Positions 17,667 through 26,129 of a DNA stretch of 64,000 nucleotides are shown in pieces. The DNA comes from Paraflavitalea pollutisoli. Its GTDB lineage: Bacteria; Bacteroidota; Bacteroidia; Chitinophagales; Chitinophagaceae. How positions within the stretch are numbered: position 1 is the first letter of the stretch; the number at the start of each line of letters is the position of its first letter. The notes under the pieces were generated by a model. That model made no database searches and had not been told where the DNA came from. It was given only the letters and a program-made list of their open reading frames with translations. The DNA lies in NCBI RefSeq assembly GCF_029360705.1, contig NZ_JARKMX010000008.1:3154202-3218201 (forward strand), given 5' to 3'. The position numbers and the translations under genes were made by a program.

Positions 17667-17695
17667 GGCAGTTGGGTTGAATGGTTATAAAAGAA

Positions 17696-17723
17696 AGTTG
17701 CACAACGCGGGGGTTGTGCAACT
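17696..17723 (-). terminator. Terminator of carA
   Basis: A perfect 11-base stem, agttgcacaac / gttgtgcaact, is followed on the reverse strand by TTCTTTTATA. It lies 16 bases past the carA stop. Confidence 0.85.
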
Positions 17724-17739
17724 ATACGCTATAACTAAT

Positions 17740-18849
17740 TTACTGCTTTTTTTCCTTTACCAGGTTGATGAAGTCATCAAACAGGTAGCGGCTGTCGTGC
17801 GGTCCGGGTGTCGATTCCGGGTGATACTGCACGGAGAACGCGGGTTTGTCGGTGAGGCGGATACCTTCGATCGAATTGTCGTTGAGGTTGACGTGCGTCA
17901 CTTCTACGTTCTTCGCTTTCTTCACAGATTCGGGATCTACACCAAAACCGTGGTTTTGGGTAGTCACTTCACATTTGCCGGTGAGCAGGTTCTTGACCGG
18001 GTGGTTGAGGCCGCGGTGACCGTGGTGCAGCTTATAGGTGTCGATGTTGTTGGCCAGTGCCAACAGCTGGTGGCCCAAACAGATACCGAATGTGGGCTTG
18101 TTTTCGTTCAGGATCTCCTTTACTGTCTCTACGGCGTAATCCATCGCAGCCGGGTCGCCAGGGCCGTTAGAGATGAAGTAGCCATCGGGATTGAAAGCTT
18201 TCAGTTCTTTTACAGAAGTCTTAGCCGGGAACACTTTCACGAAAGCGCCTCTGTCGACCATACACTGGAGGATATTGCGCTTGGTGCCATAGTCCATGAC
18301 AGCCACTTTTACAGCCGCAGTAGCCTCGTCACCCATGGTATAGGTGGATTCGGTAGATACGAAGCTGGCGAGCTCCAGTCCGTCCATGCTGGGTACTTCG
18401 GCCAGCTTCTTCTTCAGTTCTTCTACGTCGAGGATCTCGGAAGAGATGATGCAGTTCATGGCACCTTTTTCGCGTACATGCGTTACCAGAGAACGGGTGT
18501 CGACGCCTTCGATACAAACGATGTTGTTGTCCTGAAGGTATTTGTCGAGCGAGTTGTCGGCCAGTTTGCGGGAATACAGCTCTTCGAGGTTACGGCCAAT
18601 CATGCCGCGGATCTTCACGCTGTTGGACTCTACATCTGTGTTTTTGGTACCATAATTACCAACATGCACATTGTTCATGATAATGATCTGGCCATAGTAG
18701 CTAGGATCAGTGAACACTTCCTGGTATCCGGTCATACCGGTATTGAAACAAATTTCCCCGGCAGTAGTACCGATCTTTCCAAATGCTTTACCATAGTGTA
18801 CGGTACCATCCGCCAATAACAGAACAGCAGGTTGTTGTGATGTGGACAT
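17740..18849 (-). CDS. carA: Carbamoyl-phosphate synthase small subunit
   Basis: The 369-residue glutaminase subunit supplies ammonia to CarB for carbamoyl phosphate, the precursor of pyrimidines and arginine. The N-terminal domain has ICFNTGMTGYQEVFTDPSY; the class I glutamine amidotransferase half has YFISNGPGDP, the nucleophile elbow FGICLGHQLLAL (Cys) and FSVQYHPESTPGPHD (catalytic His-Glu). I use the ATG at 18849; seven more residues are open upstream. It follows rplQ across a terminator, an order shared by other Bacteroidota. carB is not in the window. Confidence 0.96.
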   Translation of the reverse strand: MSTSQQPAVLLLADGTVHYGKAFGKIGTTAGEICFNTGMTGYQEVFTDPSYYGQIIIMNNVHVGNYGTKNTDVESNSVKIRGMIGRNLEELYSRKLADNSLDKYLQDNNIVCIEGVDTRSLVTHVREKGAMNCIISSEILDVEELKKKLAEVPSMDGLELASFVSTESTYTMGDEATAAVKVAVMDYGTKRNILQCMVDRGAFVKVFPAKTSVKELKAFNPDGYFISNGPGDPAAMDYAVETVKEILNENKPTFGICLGHQLLALANNIDTYKLHHGHRGLNHPVKNLLTGKCEVTTQNHGFGVDPESVKKAKNVEVTHVNLNDNSIEGIRLTDKPAFSVQYHPESTPGPHDSRYLFDDFINLVKEKKQ

Positions 18850-18976
18850 GTGTAGTGAAAAATTTTGCAAAGAAAAGAATTATTGTATGTATTTGAAGTT
18901 AAAATTGTTCACAGGTTGTTCCGATATATAGGGTAACTAATTGCATGCCAGTGGCATAATGTTCCCAAATCGGCCT

Positions 18977-19009
18977 AAAAAAAGCCCCGCACTGAAAAGG
19001 CGGGGCTTT
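18977..19009 (-). terminator. Terminator of rplQ / the alpha operon
   Basis: The stem aaagccccgc / gcggggcttt with a nine-base loop has T-runs on both sides and may act in both directions. It ends the ribosomal operon before carA. Confidence 0.9.
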
Positions 19010-19036
19010 TTGATATCAAAAGAATTCAAATCATGC

Positions 19037-19522
19037 TTATTCAGCGGCTTTTTCTTCGGTAGTGCCTTCTTCGCCCTTTGCTTCACCGGCTTTTTTGCTG
19101 GTTCTGCTACGACGTGTTTTCTTAGCAGGCTCTTTAACCTCTGTTTTACCTTTACCGTAGATCTCGTTGAAGTCTACGAGTTCGATCAGCCCCATTTCGG
19201 CGTTATCACCCTGACGGATGCCGAGCTTAATGATGCGGGTGTAACCACCGGGGCGACCACCGATCTTCTCAGCGATAGGTCCAAACAGTTCAGTTACAGC
19301 CTCTTTATCCTGCAGGTAGCTGAATACTACACGACGTTGGTGTGTGGTATTGTCTTTACCCTTGGTGATCAGTGGCTCGATGTACTTACGCAACGCTTTG
19401 GCCTTGGCGAGGGTAGTAACGATTCTTTTGTGAGCGATCAGTTCGCAGGTCAGGTTGCTCAGCAACGCTTTCCTGTGGGAGGCGGTTCTGCCCAGATTGT
19501 TGTTCTTGTCTCCGTGACGCAT
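19037..19522 (-). CDS. rplQ: Ribosomal protein L17
   Basis: The first 120 residues match L17 ([59 protein letters not shown]). The protein is 161 residues long because of a Lys/Ala/Glu-rich tail from about residue 120, a common Bacteroidota extension. It is the last gene of the alpha operon, 112 bases after rpoA. Confidence 0.97.
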   Translation of the reverse strand: MRHGDKNNNLGRTASHRKALLSNLTCELIAHKRIVTTLAKAKALRKYIEPLITKGKDNTTHQRRVVFSYLQDKEAVTELFGPIAEKIGGRPGGYTRIIKLGIRQGDNAEMGLIELVDFNEIYGKGKTEVKEPAKKTRRSRTSKKAGEAKGEEGTTEEKAAE

Positions 19523-19591
19523 GACGTTTACAATTTACCGACTGTACCGTGTCAGGAATTACAGTCTACGTTTGAAAATATGGTAAGAAGA

Positions 19592-19611
19592 AGCCGGGGG
19601 ATACCCCGGCT
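19592..19611 (-). other. GC-rich hairpin between rpoA and rplQ
   Basis: Stem agccgggg / ccccggct with a four-base loop, followed on the reverse strand by TCTTCTTACC. It could attenuate, process or stabilise the rpoA-rplQ mRNA. Confidence 0.6.
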
Positions 19612-19634
19612 CTTGCTACCGGTTATAATTTTTA

Positions 19635-20636
19635 CTAGAGCTCTTCTTTATCCAATCCCAGCTTGCTGAGGTCCATACCGAAGTGCAAGCCTCTTTCTGC
19701 GAGTACCTGTTCGATCTCGGCCAGTGACTTCTGACCGAAGTTGCGGAACTTCATCAGGTCTTCCTGTTCGTATTGAACCAGTTCGCTCAAAGAGTTGATC
19801 TTGGCTGCTTTCAAGCAGTTGAAAGCACGTACGGACAGATCGAGATCTTCCAACGGTGTTTTCAGGATCTTGCGCAGTTGCAGCATTTGCTCATCCACCA
19901 CATCTTCTTTCTTGTCTTCCTTGTTGTCGAAAGTGATGTTTTCGTCGGTGATGATCATGAGGTGCTGGATCAGGATACGGCTGGCTTGTTTCACCGCCTC
20001 TTCCGGATGGATGGTACCATCGGTAGTAACGTCCATGATCAGCTTCTCATAGTCGGTGCGTTGTTCCACACGCGTGTTCTCGATAGCGTACTTCACATTC
20101 TTGATCGGTGTGAAGATCGCATCGGTGGGAATATAACCGAACGGAGCATCTTTTACCTTGTTATCTTCTGCAGGTACGTATCCACGACCTTTAGCGATAG
20201 ACAGTTCGATGTCCAGTTTGGCTGAAGTATCCAAAATACAGATCAGCAGATCGGGGTTCATGATGTCGAAGCTTTGTGTGGCTTCGCCGATCATACCCGC
20301 TGTAAATTCAGCTTTGTTCTTGATGCTGAGGGTGATCTTCTCCTGGGCTACATCATGGTCCACTTTCTTTTTGAAGCGAACTTGCTTGAGGTTCAGGATG
20401 ATCTCGAGTACGTCTTCCGTGATACCCTTGATGGTAGCAAACTCGTGGTCTACACCTTCAATACGGATACCAACGATGGCATACCCTTCCAGTGAGCTCA
20501 GCAGCACCCTGCGCAAGGCGTTACCAATGGTTACACCAAAACCGGGTTCCAACGGGCGAAACTCGAATTGAGCTTCAAATTCCGTTGCTTTCTGTAAAAC
20601 GATCTTGTCTGGCTTTTGGAAATTTAAAATGGCCAT
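19635..20636 (-). CDS. rpoA: RNA polymerase alpha subunit
   Basis: The 333-residue protein has the N-terminal assembly domain (FEFRPLEPGFGVTIGNALRR, RVLLSSLEGYAIVGIRIEGV) and the C-terminal domain for UP elements and activators (LDLSVRAFNCLKAAKINSLS, ELVQYEQEDLMKFRNFGQKS, LAEIEQVLAERGL). Length and order are normal. It lies between rpsD and rplQ in the alpha operon. Confidence 0.98.
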   Translation of the reverse strand: MAILNFQKPDKIVLQKATEFEAQFEFRPLEPGFGVTIGNALRRVLLSSLEGYAIVGIRIEGVDHEFATIKGITEDVLEIILNLKQVRFKKKVDHDVAQEKITLSIKNKAEFTAGMIGEATQSFDIMNPDLLICILDTSAKLDIELSIAKGRGYVPAEDNKVKDAPFGYIPTDAIFTPIKNVKYAIENTRVEQRTDYEKLIMDVTTDGTIHPEEAVKQASRILIQHLMIITDENITFDNKEDKKEDVVDEQMLQLRKILKTPLEDLDLSVRAFNCLKAAKINSLSELVQYEQEDLMKFRNFGQKSLAEIEQVLAERGLHFGMDLSKLGLDKEEL

Positions 20637-20760
20637 ATTTTAGATTTCTGTTTTTTACTTGTTCGAAGGCCGGCCGGGGCCGCCTTAAACGATGAACATT
20701 TGGGATTGCTGTAGTACAGAGTAACGGATCAGGCGGCTGTCAATAGCCACATACTCACGA

Positions 20761-21366
20761 TTACTTAGAATACAACTCAACAATCAACTGCTCCTTAATG
20801 TTCTCAGGCACGCTTTCACGCTCAGGATAAGCTACGAAAGTACCTTGCATTTCAGTCTCGTTCCAGTCGATCCAGGAGAACTTTTGGTTCTTGCCACGGA
20901 ATTGGCTGGTGATAGAAGTGTTTGCCTTGTCTTTCTCCTTAACGCTGATGATATCACCTGGCTTCAGTTGGAAAGAAGGAATGTTTACCACTTCACCATT
21001 TACAGTGATGTGCTTGTGAGATACTAACTGACGTGCACCGGGACGGCTGGCAGCCAGACCAAGACGGTATACGGTGTTGTCCAGACGAGCTTCGAGCAGC
21101 TTGATCAGGTTCTCACCGGTAACACCCTTGATACGGTTAGCTTCTTCAAAAGTCTTACGGAATTGTTTTTCCAGAACGCCGTAAGTGTATTTAGCTTTTT
21201 GCTTTTCTTTCAACTGAATAGCATACTCACCGGGTGCTTTACGTTTCTTGTTACCACCGTGCTGACCGGGAGGATTGCTGTTCTTGCTCAGGTATTTACC
21301 ATTGCCTAAGATAGGCTCACCGAAAATGCGGCAGATTCTTGTTTTTGGGCCTGTATAACGTGCCAT
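20761..21366 (-). CDS. rpsD: Ribosomal protein S4
   Basis: The 201-residue protein starts [20 protein letters not shown] and has the S4 RNA-binding domain [20 protein letters not shown] followed by [21 protein letters not shown]4 starts 30S assembly and in many bacteria represses its own operon by binding the mRNA; the hairpins in the 147-base leader (21393-21504) are candidate sites. There is no Cys-rich zinc motif at the N-terminus, as is usual for this C-minus form. Confidence 0.98.
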   Translation of the reverse strand: MARYTGPKTRICRIFGEPILGNGKYLSKNSNPPGQHGGNKKRKAPGEYAIQLKEKQKAKYTYGVLEKQFRKTFEEANRIKGVTGENLIKLLEARLDNTVYRLGLAASRPGARQLVSHKHITVNGEVVNIPSFQLKPGDIISVKEKDKANTSITSQFRGKNQKFSWIDWNETEMQGTFVAYPERESVPENIKEQLIVELYSK

Positions 21367-21392
21367 AATTGTTTAAGTGATTTTTTGGTGTC

Positions 21393-21504
21393 GATGCCTG
21401 ATCAATAAAAATCGTAAAAATAAATCGGGCATCCTGTTTAAAATATGTTTCAAGCTGTCGTCGAAGCGTGGTAATCCAACGGGTGGGTACCGTTTGTCGC
21501 TTCG
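21393..21504 (-). other. Structured leader between rpsK and rpsD
   Basis: Two inverted repeats lie in the 147-base spacer: gatgcctgat (21393-21402) with atcgggcatc (21424-21433), and cgaagcg (21462-21468) with cgcttcg (21498-21504). Their position just before rpsD fits a regulatory or processing site. Confidence 0.45.
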
Positions 21505-21513
21505 TACCACAAA

Positions 21514-21918
21514 CTATACTCTTCTCTTCTTGGGAGGACGGCAACCATTGTGAGGAAGCGGAGTAACGTCCTTGATCTGCACTACTTCGATACCGTTTTG
21601 TGCGAGACCACGGATAGAGCTTTCGCGACCGGCACCAGGACCTTTCACGTAAACGTCTACTTTCTTAACACCTGCATCTGAAGCAGTTTTAGCGGCGTCT
21701 GCAGAAGCCATCTGAGCAGCATAAGGAGTGTTCTTCTTAGAACCCTTGAAGCCCATTTTACCGGCACTGCTCCAGGAAATAACCTGGCCGTTCTTGTTGG
21801 TGATGCTGATGATCAGGTTGTTGAAGCTGGCTACGATGTGTGCGTCGCCATAAGAGTCAACCTTGACTACTCTTTTCTTCGCAGCGGCTTTCGCGCTGTT
21901 CTGTTGTGCTTTTGCCAT
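21514..21918 (-). CDS. rpsK: Ribosomal protein S11
   Basis: The 134-residue protein has the S11 core: [60 protein letters not shown], and ends with the signature [20 protein letters not shown]-like tail. It has a basic Ala-rich N-terminus. S11 forms part of the 30S platform. It sits 200 bases after rpsM. Confidence 0.98.
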   Translation of the reverse strand: MAKAQQNSAKAAAKKRVVKVDSYGDAHIVASFNNLIISITNKNGQVISWSSAGKMGFKGSKKNTPYAAQMASADAAKTASDAGVKKVDVYVKGPGAGRESSIRGLAQNGIEVVQIKDVTPLPHNGCRPPKKRRV

Positions 21919-22012
21919 GTTGTTAACAGGTAATCTATGCGTTTAAAAATAATCCCGAAGTTATCCGGGACGGGTTCAATCCTCCTGCGGTAAAGCGATC
22001 CGGCATTGACCC

Positions 22013-22065
22013 AAATTCGTAGAGACGCAACAAGTTGCGCCTCTTTCTGCCCGCTACAAGAATTT
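22013..22065 (-). other. Composite stem-loop in the rpsM-rpsK spacer
   Basis: An inner hairpin agagacgcaac / gttgcgcctct (10 of 11 pairs, two-base loop, 22021-22044) is enclosed by a second stem AAATTC / GAATTT (22013-22018 and 22060-22065). It is in the leader of rpsK, downstream of a terminator-like hairpin. Confidence 0.5.
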
Positions 22066-22079
22066 GTACCAGGCAAAAT

Positions 22080-22114
22080 ATTAAAACAGAGACACTGACA
22101 AACAGTGTCTCTGT
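22080..22114 (-). terminator. Terminator-like hairpin inside the alpha operon
   Basis: A perfect 12-base stem acagagacactg / cagtgtctctgt with a five-base loop is followed on the reverse strand by TTTTAATATTTTG. It lies five bases after the rpsM stop and would cut transcription between rpsM and rpsK unless read through. Confidence 0.7.
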
Positions 22115-22118
22115 AACA

Positions 22119-22499
22119 TTATTTCTTAGCTGCTTTCTTCTTACCAGCAACTGTCTTACGTTTACCTTTACGTGTGCGGCTGTTGGTACGGGTACGTTGA
22201 CCACGAACCGGCAGGCCTTTACGGTGACGCAAGCCGCGGTAGCAAGCGATATCGAGCAAACGTTTGATGCTCATCTGAACTTCAGAACGCAACTGACCTT
22301 CTACCTTAAACTCATTGGTAATGATGTTACGGATAGCGTTCAGTTCATCATCATTCCAGGTATTCACCTTCTTACTGAAATCGATACCTGCTTTACCCAA
22401 AATATACTGGGCAGTAGAACGACCGATACCAAAGATATAGGTAAGGCCAATCTCGCCTCTTTTATTTTTTGGTAAGTCTACACCGGCAATACGAGCCAT
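22119..22499 (-). CDS. rpsM: Ribosomal protein S13
   Basis: The 126-residue protein begins [20 protein letters not shown] and carries [39 protein letters not shown] and a Lys-rich tail. S13 forms the head of the 30S subunit and contacts the P-site tRNA and 50S bridges. It is 104 bases after rpmJ. Confidence 0.98.
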   Translation of the reverse strand: MARIAGVDLPKNKRGEIGLTYIFGIGRSTAQYILGKAGIDFSKKVNTWNDDELNAIRNIITNEFKVEGQLRSEVQMSIKRLLDIACYRGLRHRKGLPVRGQRTRTNSRTRKGKRKTVAGKKKAAKK

Positions 22500-22603
22500 T
22501 TACTTATTAGTTTATTGTTTTTAGTTTGTTGTAACTCAACGCAGCATTACAGTAGAGAGTTGGAGGTAAATATCCGTCACCCGCGACTGCTGCCTGCGAC
22601 GAT

Positions 22604-22720
22604 TTACCCTTGTCTCTGCTTGTAGCGGGGATTCTTTTTATTGATCACATACAGCCTGCCCTTTCTCCTCACGATCTTGCAATCGGCGCTGCGCTTCTTA
22701 ATGGATGCACGAACTTTCAT
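22604..22720 (-). CDS. rpmJ: Ribosomal protein L36
   Basis: This 38-residue protein was found by reading the reverse strand: it starts [20 protein letters not shown] and ends [10 protein letters not shown]. Classical L36 binds zinc through three Cys and one His; here only one Cys remains (residue 14), and the others are Ser/Arg, Ile/Asn and Tyr. That zinc-free form is usual for Bacteroidota. It lies 15 bases after infA. Confidence 0.95.
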   Translation of the reverse strand: MKVRASIKKRSADCKIVRRKGRLYVINKKNPRYKQRQG

Positions 22721-22735
22721 GATATTTCTTTTTAC

Positions 22736-22954
22736 TTATTTGTACCTGAAAATTATTCTTCCCCTTGACAAATCGTAGGGACTCATTTCCACGCCCACTT
22801 TATCACCCGGCAAAATCCGGATATAATTCATCCGCATTTTTCCAGAGATGGTGGCCAATATCTCATGACCGTTTTCCAACTTCACCCTGAACATTGCATT
22901 CGACAAGGCTTCCAGAATTACTCCATCTTGTTTAATCAGCGGTTGTTTTCCCAT
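22736..22954 (-). CDS. infA: Translation initiation factor IF-1
   Basis: The 72-residue S1-like OB-fold protein has [40 protein letters not shown] and [20 protein letters not shown], all typical of IF-1, which binds the ribosomal A site during initiation. It is the first gene of the operon here; secY and map, its usual upstream neighbours, are absent. A perfect -7 box lies 18 bases upstream of the start. Confidence 0.98.
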   Translation of the reverse strand: MGKQPLIKQDGVILEALSNAMFRVKLENGHEILATISGKMRMNYIRILPGDKVGVEMSPYDLSRGRIIFRYK

Positions 22955-22971
22955 ATTCGTTTAAGGAGGCG

Positions 22972-23003
22972 CAAAGATAGGATTATCACACGGAAATATG
23001 AAA
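22972..23003 (-). promoter_or_regulatory. Promoter of the infA-alpha operon
   Basis: The reverse strand carries TATCTTTG (22979-22972), perfect for TAnnTTTG, and TTTC (23003-23000) 20 bases upstream as a -33-like element. A GGAG-containing purine stretch (CCTCCTT on the reverse complement) lies between it and the ATG. Confidence 0.65.
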
Positions 23004-23078
23004 TAATACACTAAAATTTTCCCGTCTTCCGTGATTTGGCCTCCAGGGCGGCAAAAGTAAGGATAAATTAATTGAAAA

Positions 23079-23477
23079 TCAGGCTGGATTCAGCTCAACT
23101 TTTGTCATTTGGTAATAATGGTTCTGTAATTCATGCACCGCGATGGGCTGCCGCAGGTGCCGGCGGTCTTCGCGCCACCAGATCTCGAAGTCGTTAAAAT
23201 TGCCTTTTGTGGGGGTCAGCACCCGGAACGAGTCCTTTTTGTACTTGACAGACCCGTCGTCATTCTCAACCTTCTCAAAACCAAGCTTTAACAGTCGCTC
23301 TTCGGTCAGCGGAATGGGGTACAGATCATCCGGTTTGAACCAGAATTCCTGCACAGTCGTTTCCACGCATACTTCCTTATCCTCCCTGTTCAGGTCGGTA
23401 ACCGTTCCTTCAATCAGTTGACCTTCATTGTTGGCCAGTACAATGTCTCCGGGCTTCAGATCTGAGAATTTAAGCAT
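23079..23477 (-). CDS. Conserved hypothetical protein of Bacteroidota
   Basis: I chose the ATG at 23477, giving 132 residues that start MLKFSDLKPGDIVLANNEGQ; the frame is open to 23687 but the extra part is atypical. The N-terminal half looks like a small beta-barrel (GDIVLANNEG, IEGTVTDLN, VCVETTVQEFWF), followed by YPIPLTEERLLKLGFEKVEN and a C-terminal VHELQNHYYQMTKVEL. I believe similar proteins occur widely in the phylum and in its phages, without known function. A weak 8-base inverted repeat (23509-23516 with 23571-23578) lies in its leader. Confidence 0.8.
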   Translation of the reverse strand: MLKFSDLKPGDIVLANNEGQLIEGTVTDLNREDKEVCVETTVQEFWFKPDDLYPIPLTEERLLKLGFEKVENDDGSVKYKKDSFRVLTPTKGNFNDFEIWWREDRRHLRQPIAVHELQNHYYQMTKVELNPA

Positions 23478-23754
23478 ACTACAAGCAATTTTTATGGTAA
23501 AAAAAGAACCGTGGAGCGCAGCAAAAACGCAGTGATCAGTATTCATTCCTGTCAGCAGCGACTTTGCACTCTCCACGGCACATTGATATCCTAATTTACC
23601 GAAAGCCTGGTAATCAAAAAAATAAAAGCGGGTTATCCACTCGTTAACCCTGCCCGGAATCATAAGGAGGGCAGTATCAACCTGCACCTACTCGTCCCGC
23701 TACCCGCCCATCCTCCTGGCGACAAACAGCGGGCGTAATCCCCCAAAGGGGTAC

Positions 23755-25035
23755 TTACGTCGCCAGCGCCTCCCCTACCGGTTTGCTACTCAAGGGCCTG
23801 CCTAATTTGTGCTGCACCTGCCGCGCCACAAAATACATGATCACCGCAGCGACCAGCATGGCTGCGATCGTCACATACCCCACCGTATCGAAATGCCCCA
23901 GTGACTTATCCGGATTCTCCACAATGATCATCCCCGAAATAGTAGCCGCAATACCTCCCGACACCTGCTGCACCGACGAGTTGATACTCATAAACGCACC
24001 CCGGTCCTGCGGCTGCGGTATGGCACTGGTGATAGCCCCGGCCGGTATCATCCGCGACATGATGCCCGTAAACATGATGATGTTGATCACCGTCAGCACC
24101 AGGAAGGAGGTATGCACCAGGTTGGTGTAAATGCCGATCATCAGCATACTGAGGGCCGTACCGATACAGAATATCAGGTACTTATCGACCTTGTCACTGA
24201 CGCGGCCAATCAGTGGCATCAATACCAGTGAACAGATACCCGTGATCAGGTACAGTTGTGGCAACTGATCCTGGTGAATACCTAAGTTATTGGTGGTGAA
24301 GGTACTGGCGAAAGGCATGATCATAAAACCACCCGTAGCCAGCAACATGGTACCCAAGAAACCCAGCAAGTAATTCTTGTGACTGATGGTATGTACAAAA
24401 TGCTCGAGCGGATTTTTATCACTTTTCAATTTCAGGTGCTCAGTGACCGGCTTCATTTGCAGCAGGATGAGGGCACCCAGTAAAATACCAAACACCACGA
24501 TCATCCAGAAGGTAGAATGCCAGCCCCAGCGGGTAGCCAGCAGCAGGCCGATGGGAATACCCAATACCTGGCTGCCGCCGAAGGCCATCTGGATAAATCC
24601 CATAACCCTACCCCGCATCTGGATCGGGAAGAGGTCTGTCACAATGGCCATGCTCGCCGATCCGACCACGCCGGCAAACAAGCCGGTCACGATCCGGGCG
24701 ATAAGCAGGGAATGAAAATCGGTGGCCATGGCGCACATCGCCGTGCCCACCAGGAAACCGGTGTAAAAGACCATCAGGAGCTTCTTGCGGTCGTATTTAT
24801 CGGCAAAACCCGCCGCCAGCACGCCAGAGATACCGGCACTGAAGGCGTAAGCGGAGACCACCAACCCGAAGCGGGCAGGTGTGATACTCAATTCTTTGAT
24901 CAGGATGGTGCCCAAAGGCGACAGCACCATAAAGTCGAGGATAATGGTAAACTGGAGCAAGGCCAGCACGGTCACCACCAGCTTTTGGTACGGGGTGAAC
25001 CGGGGCTTGTCTGTTGTAGGAAGGGCTTGATTCAT
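23755..25035 (-). CDS. MFS transporter (drug efflux-like)
   Basis: The 426-residue protein has 12 predicted membrane helices and the MFS loop signature GFADKYDRKKLL between helices 2 and 3, with RIVTGLFAGVVGSASMAIVT as motif C-like. Its N-terminal half resembles AraJ-type and multidrug exporters of the DHA1 group. It is 77 bases downstream of a TetR gene with a near-perfect operator, so it is probably the efflux pump controlled by that regulator. The substrate is unknown. Confidence 0.92.
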   Translation of the reverse strand: MNQALPTTDKPRFTPYQKLVVTVLALLQFTIILDFMVLSPLGTILIKELSITPARFGLVVSAYAFSAGISGVLAAGFADKYDRKKLLMVFYTGFLVGTAMCAMATDFHSLLIARIVTGLFAGVVGSASMAIVTDLFPIQMRGRVMGFIQMAFGGSQVLGIPIGLLLATRWGWHSTFWMIVVFGILLGALILLQMKPVTEHLKLKSDKNPLEHFVHTISHKNYLLGFLGTMLLATGGFMIMPFASTFTTNNLGIHQDQLPQLYLITGICSLVLMPLIGRVSDKVDKYLIFCIGTALSMLMIGIYTNLVHTSFLVLTVINIIMFTGIMSRMIPAGAITSAIPQPQDRGAFMSINSSVQQVSGGIAATISGMIIVENPDKSLGHFDTVGYVTIAAMLVAAVIMYFVARQVQHKLGRPLSSKPVGEALAT

Positions 25036-25112
25036 GGCTATACTTGTTGTTTTTAGACTGTTGTTCCGGGTTGACGAACCAGACCCGGTAATATTGTAAC
25101 GAGATCCAGCGA

Positions 25113-25703
25113 TCAGGGTTTCAGGGCTTTCAGCACCAATGTAAGGGTCTGTTGCACCATCACATCGGTCAGTGTAAAAGGGTTATTATCCGGGGTGCGG
25201 CCCTGGTGATGAAACTTCATGAGTTGGTATAAAGGAGCAAAAGCGATCGACCAGTATACCTCGAAAGGGAGCCGCTGCAATTCGCCATTGGCAATGGCTT
25301 TGTGCACGAAGGGGCCTAATACGCTCCCAAACTTGCTGGTGATGCTTACCTGCACTTTGGCATACATCGGCGAATACCGTACCTGCTCCATAAACTCGGT
25401 CTCTAATGGATGTTGCAGAAAATAGGCCATCCGGTTGCGCCACTGAATCGCCATTCCTTCGGCAAAAGGCAGTTCGGGGTGAAAATCTTTCAAGCTGGTG
25501 GCCAGCAGGTCCTCGGCTACTTCCAGCCCGATCTTGACGAGCAGGTCTTCCCGGTCATTGTAGTAGATATATAAGGTGGCTGGAGAAATTTGAGCAGCAC
25601 GCGCCAACTTCTGCATACTAAACCCCTCAAGACCTTCATGCACTATCATCTCTATGGCTTTCTGCCGTACGAGCGCTTCTTTATCGGTATCCCTGGTTCT
25701 CAT
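25113..25703 (-). CDS. TetR/AcrR family transcriptional repressor
   Basis: The 196-residue protein (ATG at 25703) has an N-terminal TetR helix-turn-helix, MIVHEGLEGFSMQKLARAAQ then ISPATLYIYYNDREDLLVKI, and a helical ligand-binding half. It is the first gene of a two-gene operon with the MFS transporter. A 24-base palindrome with a single mismatched pair lies 13 bases before its start codon, so autorepression is likely. The inducer is unknown. Confidence 0.93.
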   Translation of the reverse strand: MRTRDTDKEALVRQKAIEMIVHEGLEGFSMQKLARAAQISPATLYIYYNDREDLLVKIGLEVAEDLLATSLKDFHPELPFAEGMAIQWRNRMAYFLQHPLETEFMEQVRYSPMYAKVQVSITSKFGSVLGPFVHKAIANGELQRLPFEVYWSIAFAPLYQLMKFHHQGRTPDNNPFTLTDVMVQQTLTLVLKALKP

Positions 25704-25711
25704 TGATAGCA

Positions 25712-25740
25712 CGAAGATAAGTGAATGTTCATTTACTTAT
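25712..25740 (-). promoter_or_regulatory. TetR operator overlapping the promoter of the TetR-MFS operon
   Basis: The palindrome at 25717-25740 has half-sites ATAAGTGAATG and CATTTACTTAT around TT, with one mismatched pair. The reverse strand -7 box TATCTTCG (25719-25712, one mismatch to consensus) overlaps its edge, so bound repressor would block transcription. Confidence 0.7.
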
Positions 25741-26129
25741 AGGAGTGTCAGCGGCCATTAACAAGCCAGTAACCAGGCAGGAATTTACCGGGCATTTTTG
25801 GCCATCACATATATAATATATTATAATCTAAATAAAGTTATACTAACTAAAATCAGCATCTAATAGATTTATTTATATCACTTAAGCGTGTCTTAAAGCT
25901 ATGATCATGCACTGAATAGTTGGGTGCTTGTATCACATAAGCACGGTAACTGTATGACTACCTGCCTACTATAGCCCTCCGTATAACATGACAATACACT
26001 ACGCATAGCACTGGAGGCCCACTTCAGTGCTATGCGTAGGCCTATTCAGTGCAATGTGTAGAGCATATCCAGACCTATCCCCTTACATACTACTCCCACC
26101 CCACATGCTCTCAAAGACCATTCCGGGCG
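25741..26129. other. AT-rich intergenic stretch with repeats
   Basis: No gene is seen in these 389 bases. The centre is AT-rich; the 3' part holds the inverted/direct repeat cluster listed separately. Confidence 0.5.
25999..26061. repeat. Perfect 15-bp inverted repeat plus third direct copy
   Basis: ctacgcatagcactg (25999-26013) and cagtgctatgcgtag (26025-26039) form a perfect 15-base stem with an 11-base loop. A third copy of the right arm, 13 of 15 identical, follows at 26047-26061 with a similar flank (GCC...TTCAGTGC). There is no T-run, so it is not a standard terminator. Confidence 0.75.

Noticed and set aside
17677-18819. 380-residue open frame opposite carA
   Set aside because: carA is certain. 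The antisense frame has no domain and lacks a plausible start context.
25741-26129. Search for a mobile element next to the repeat cluster
   Set aside because: No transposase, integrase or target-site duplication is seen near the repeats.
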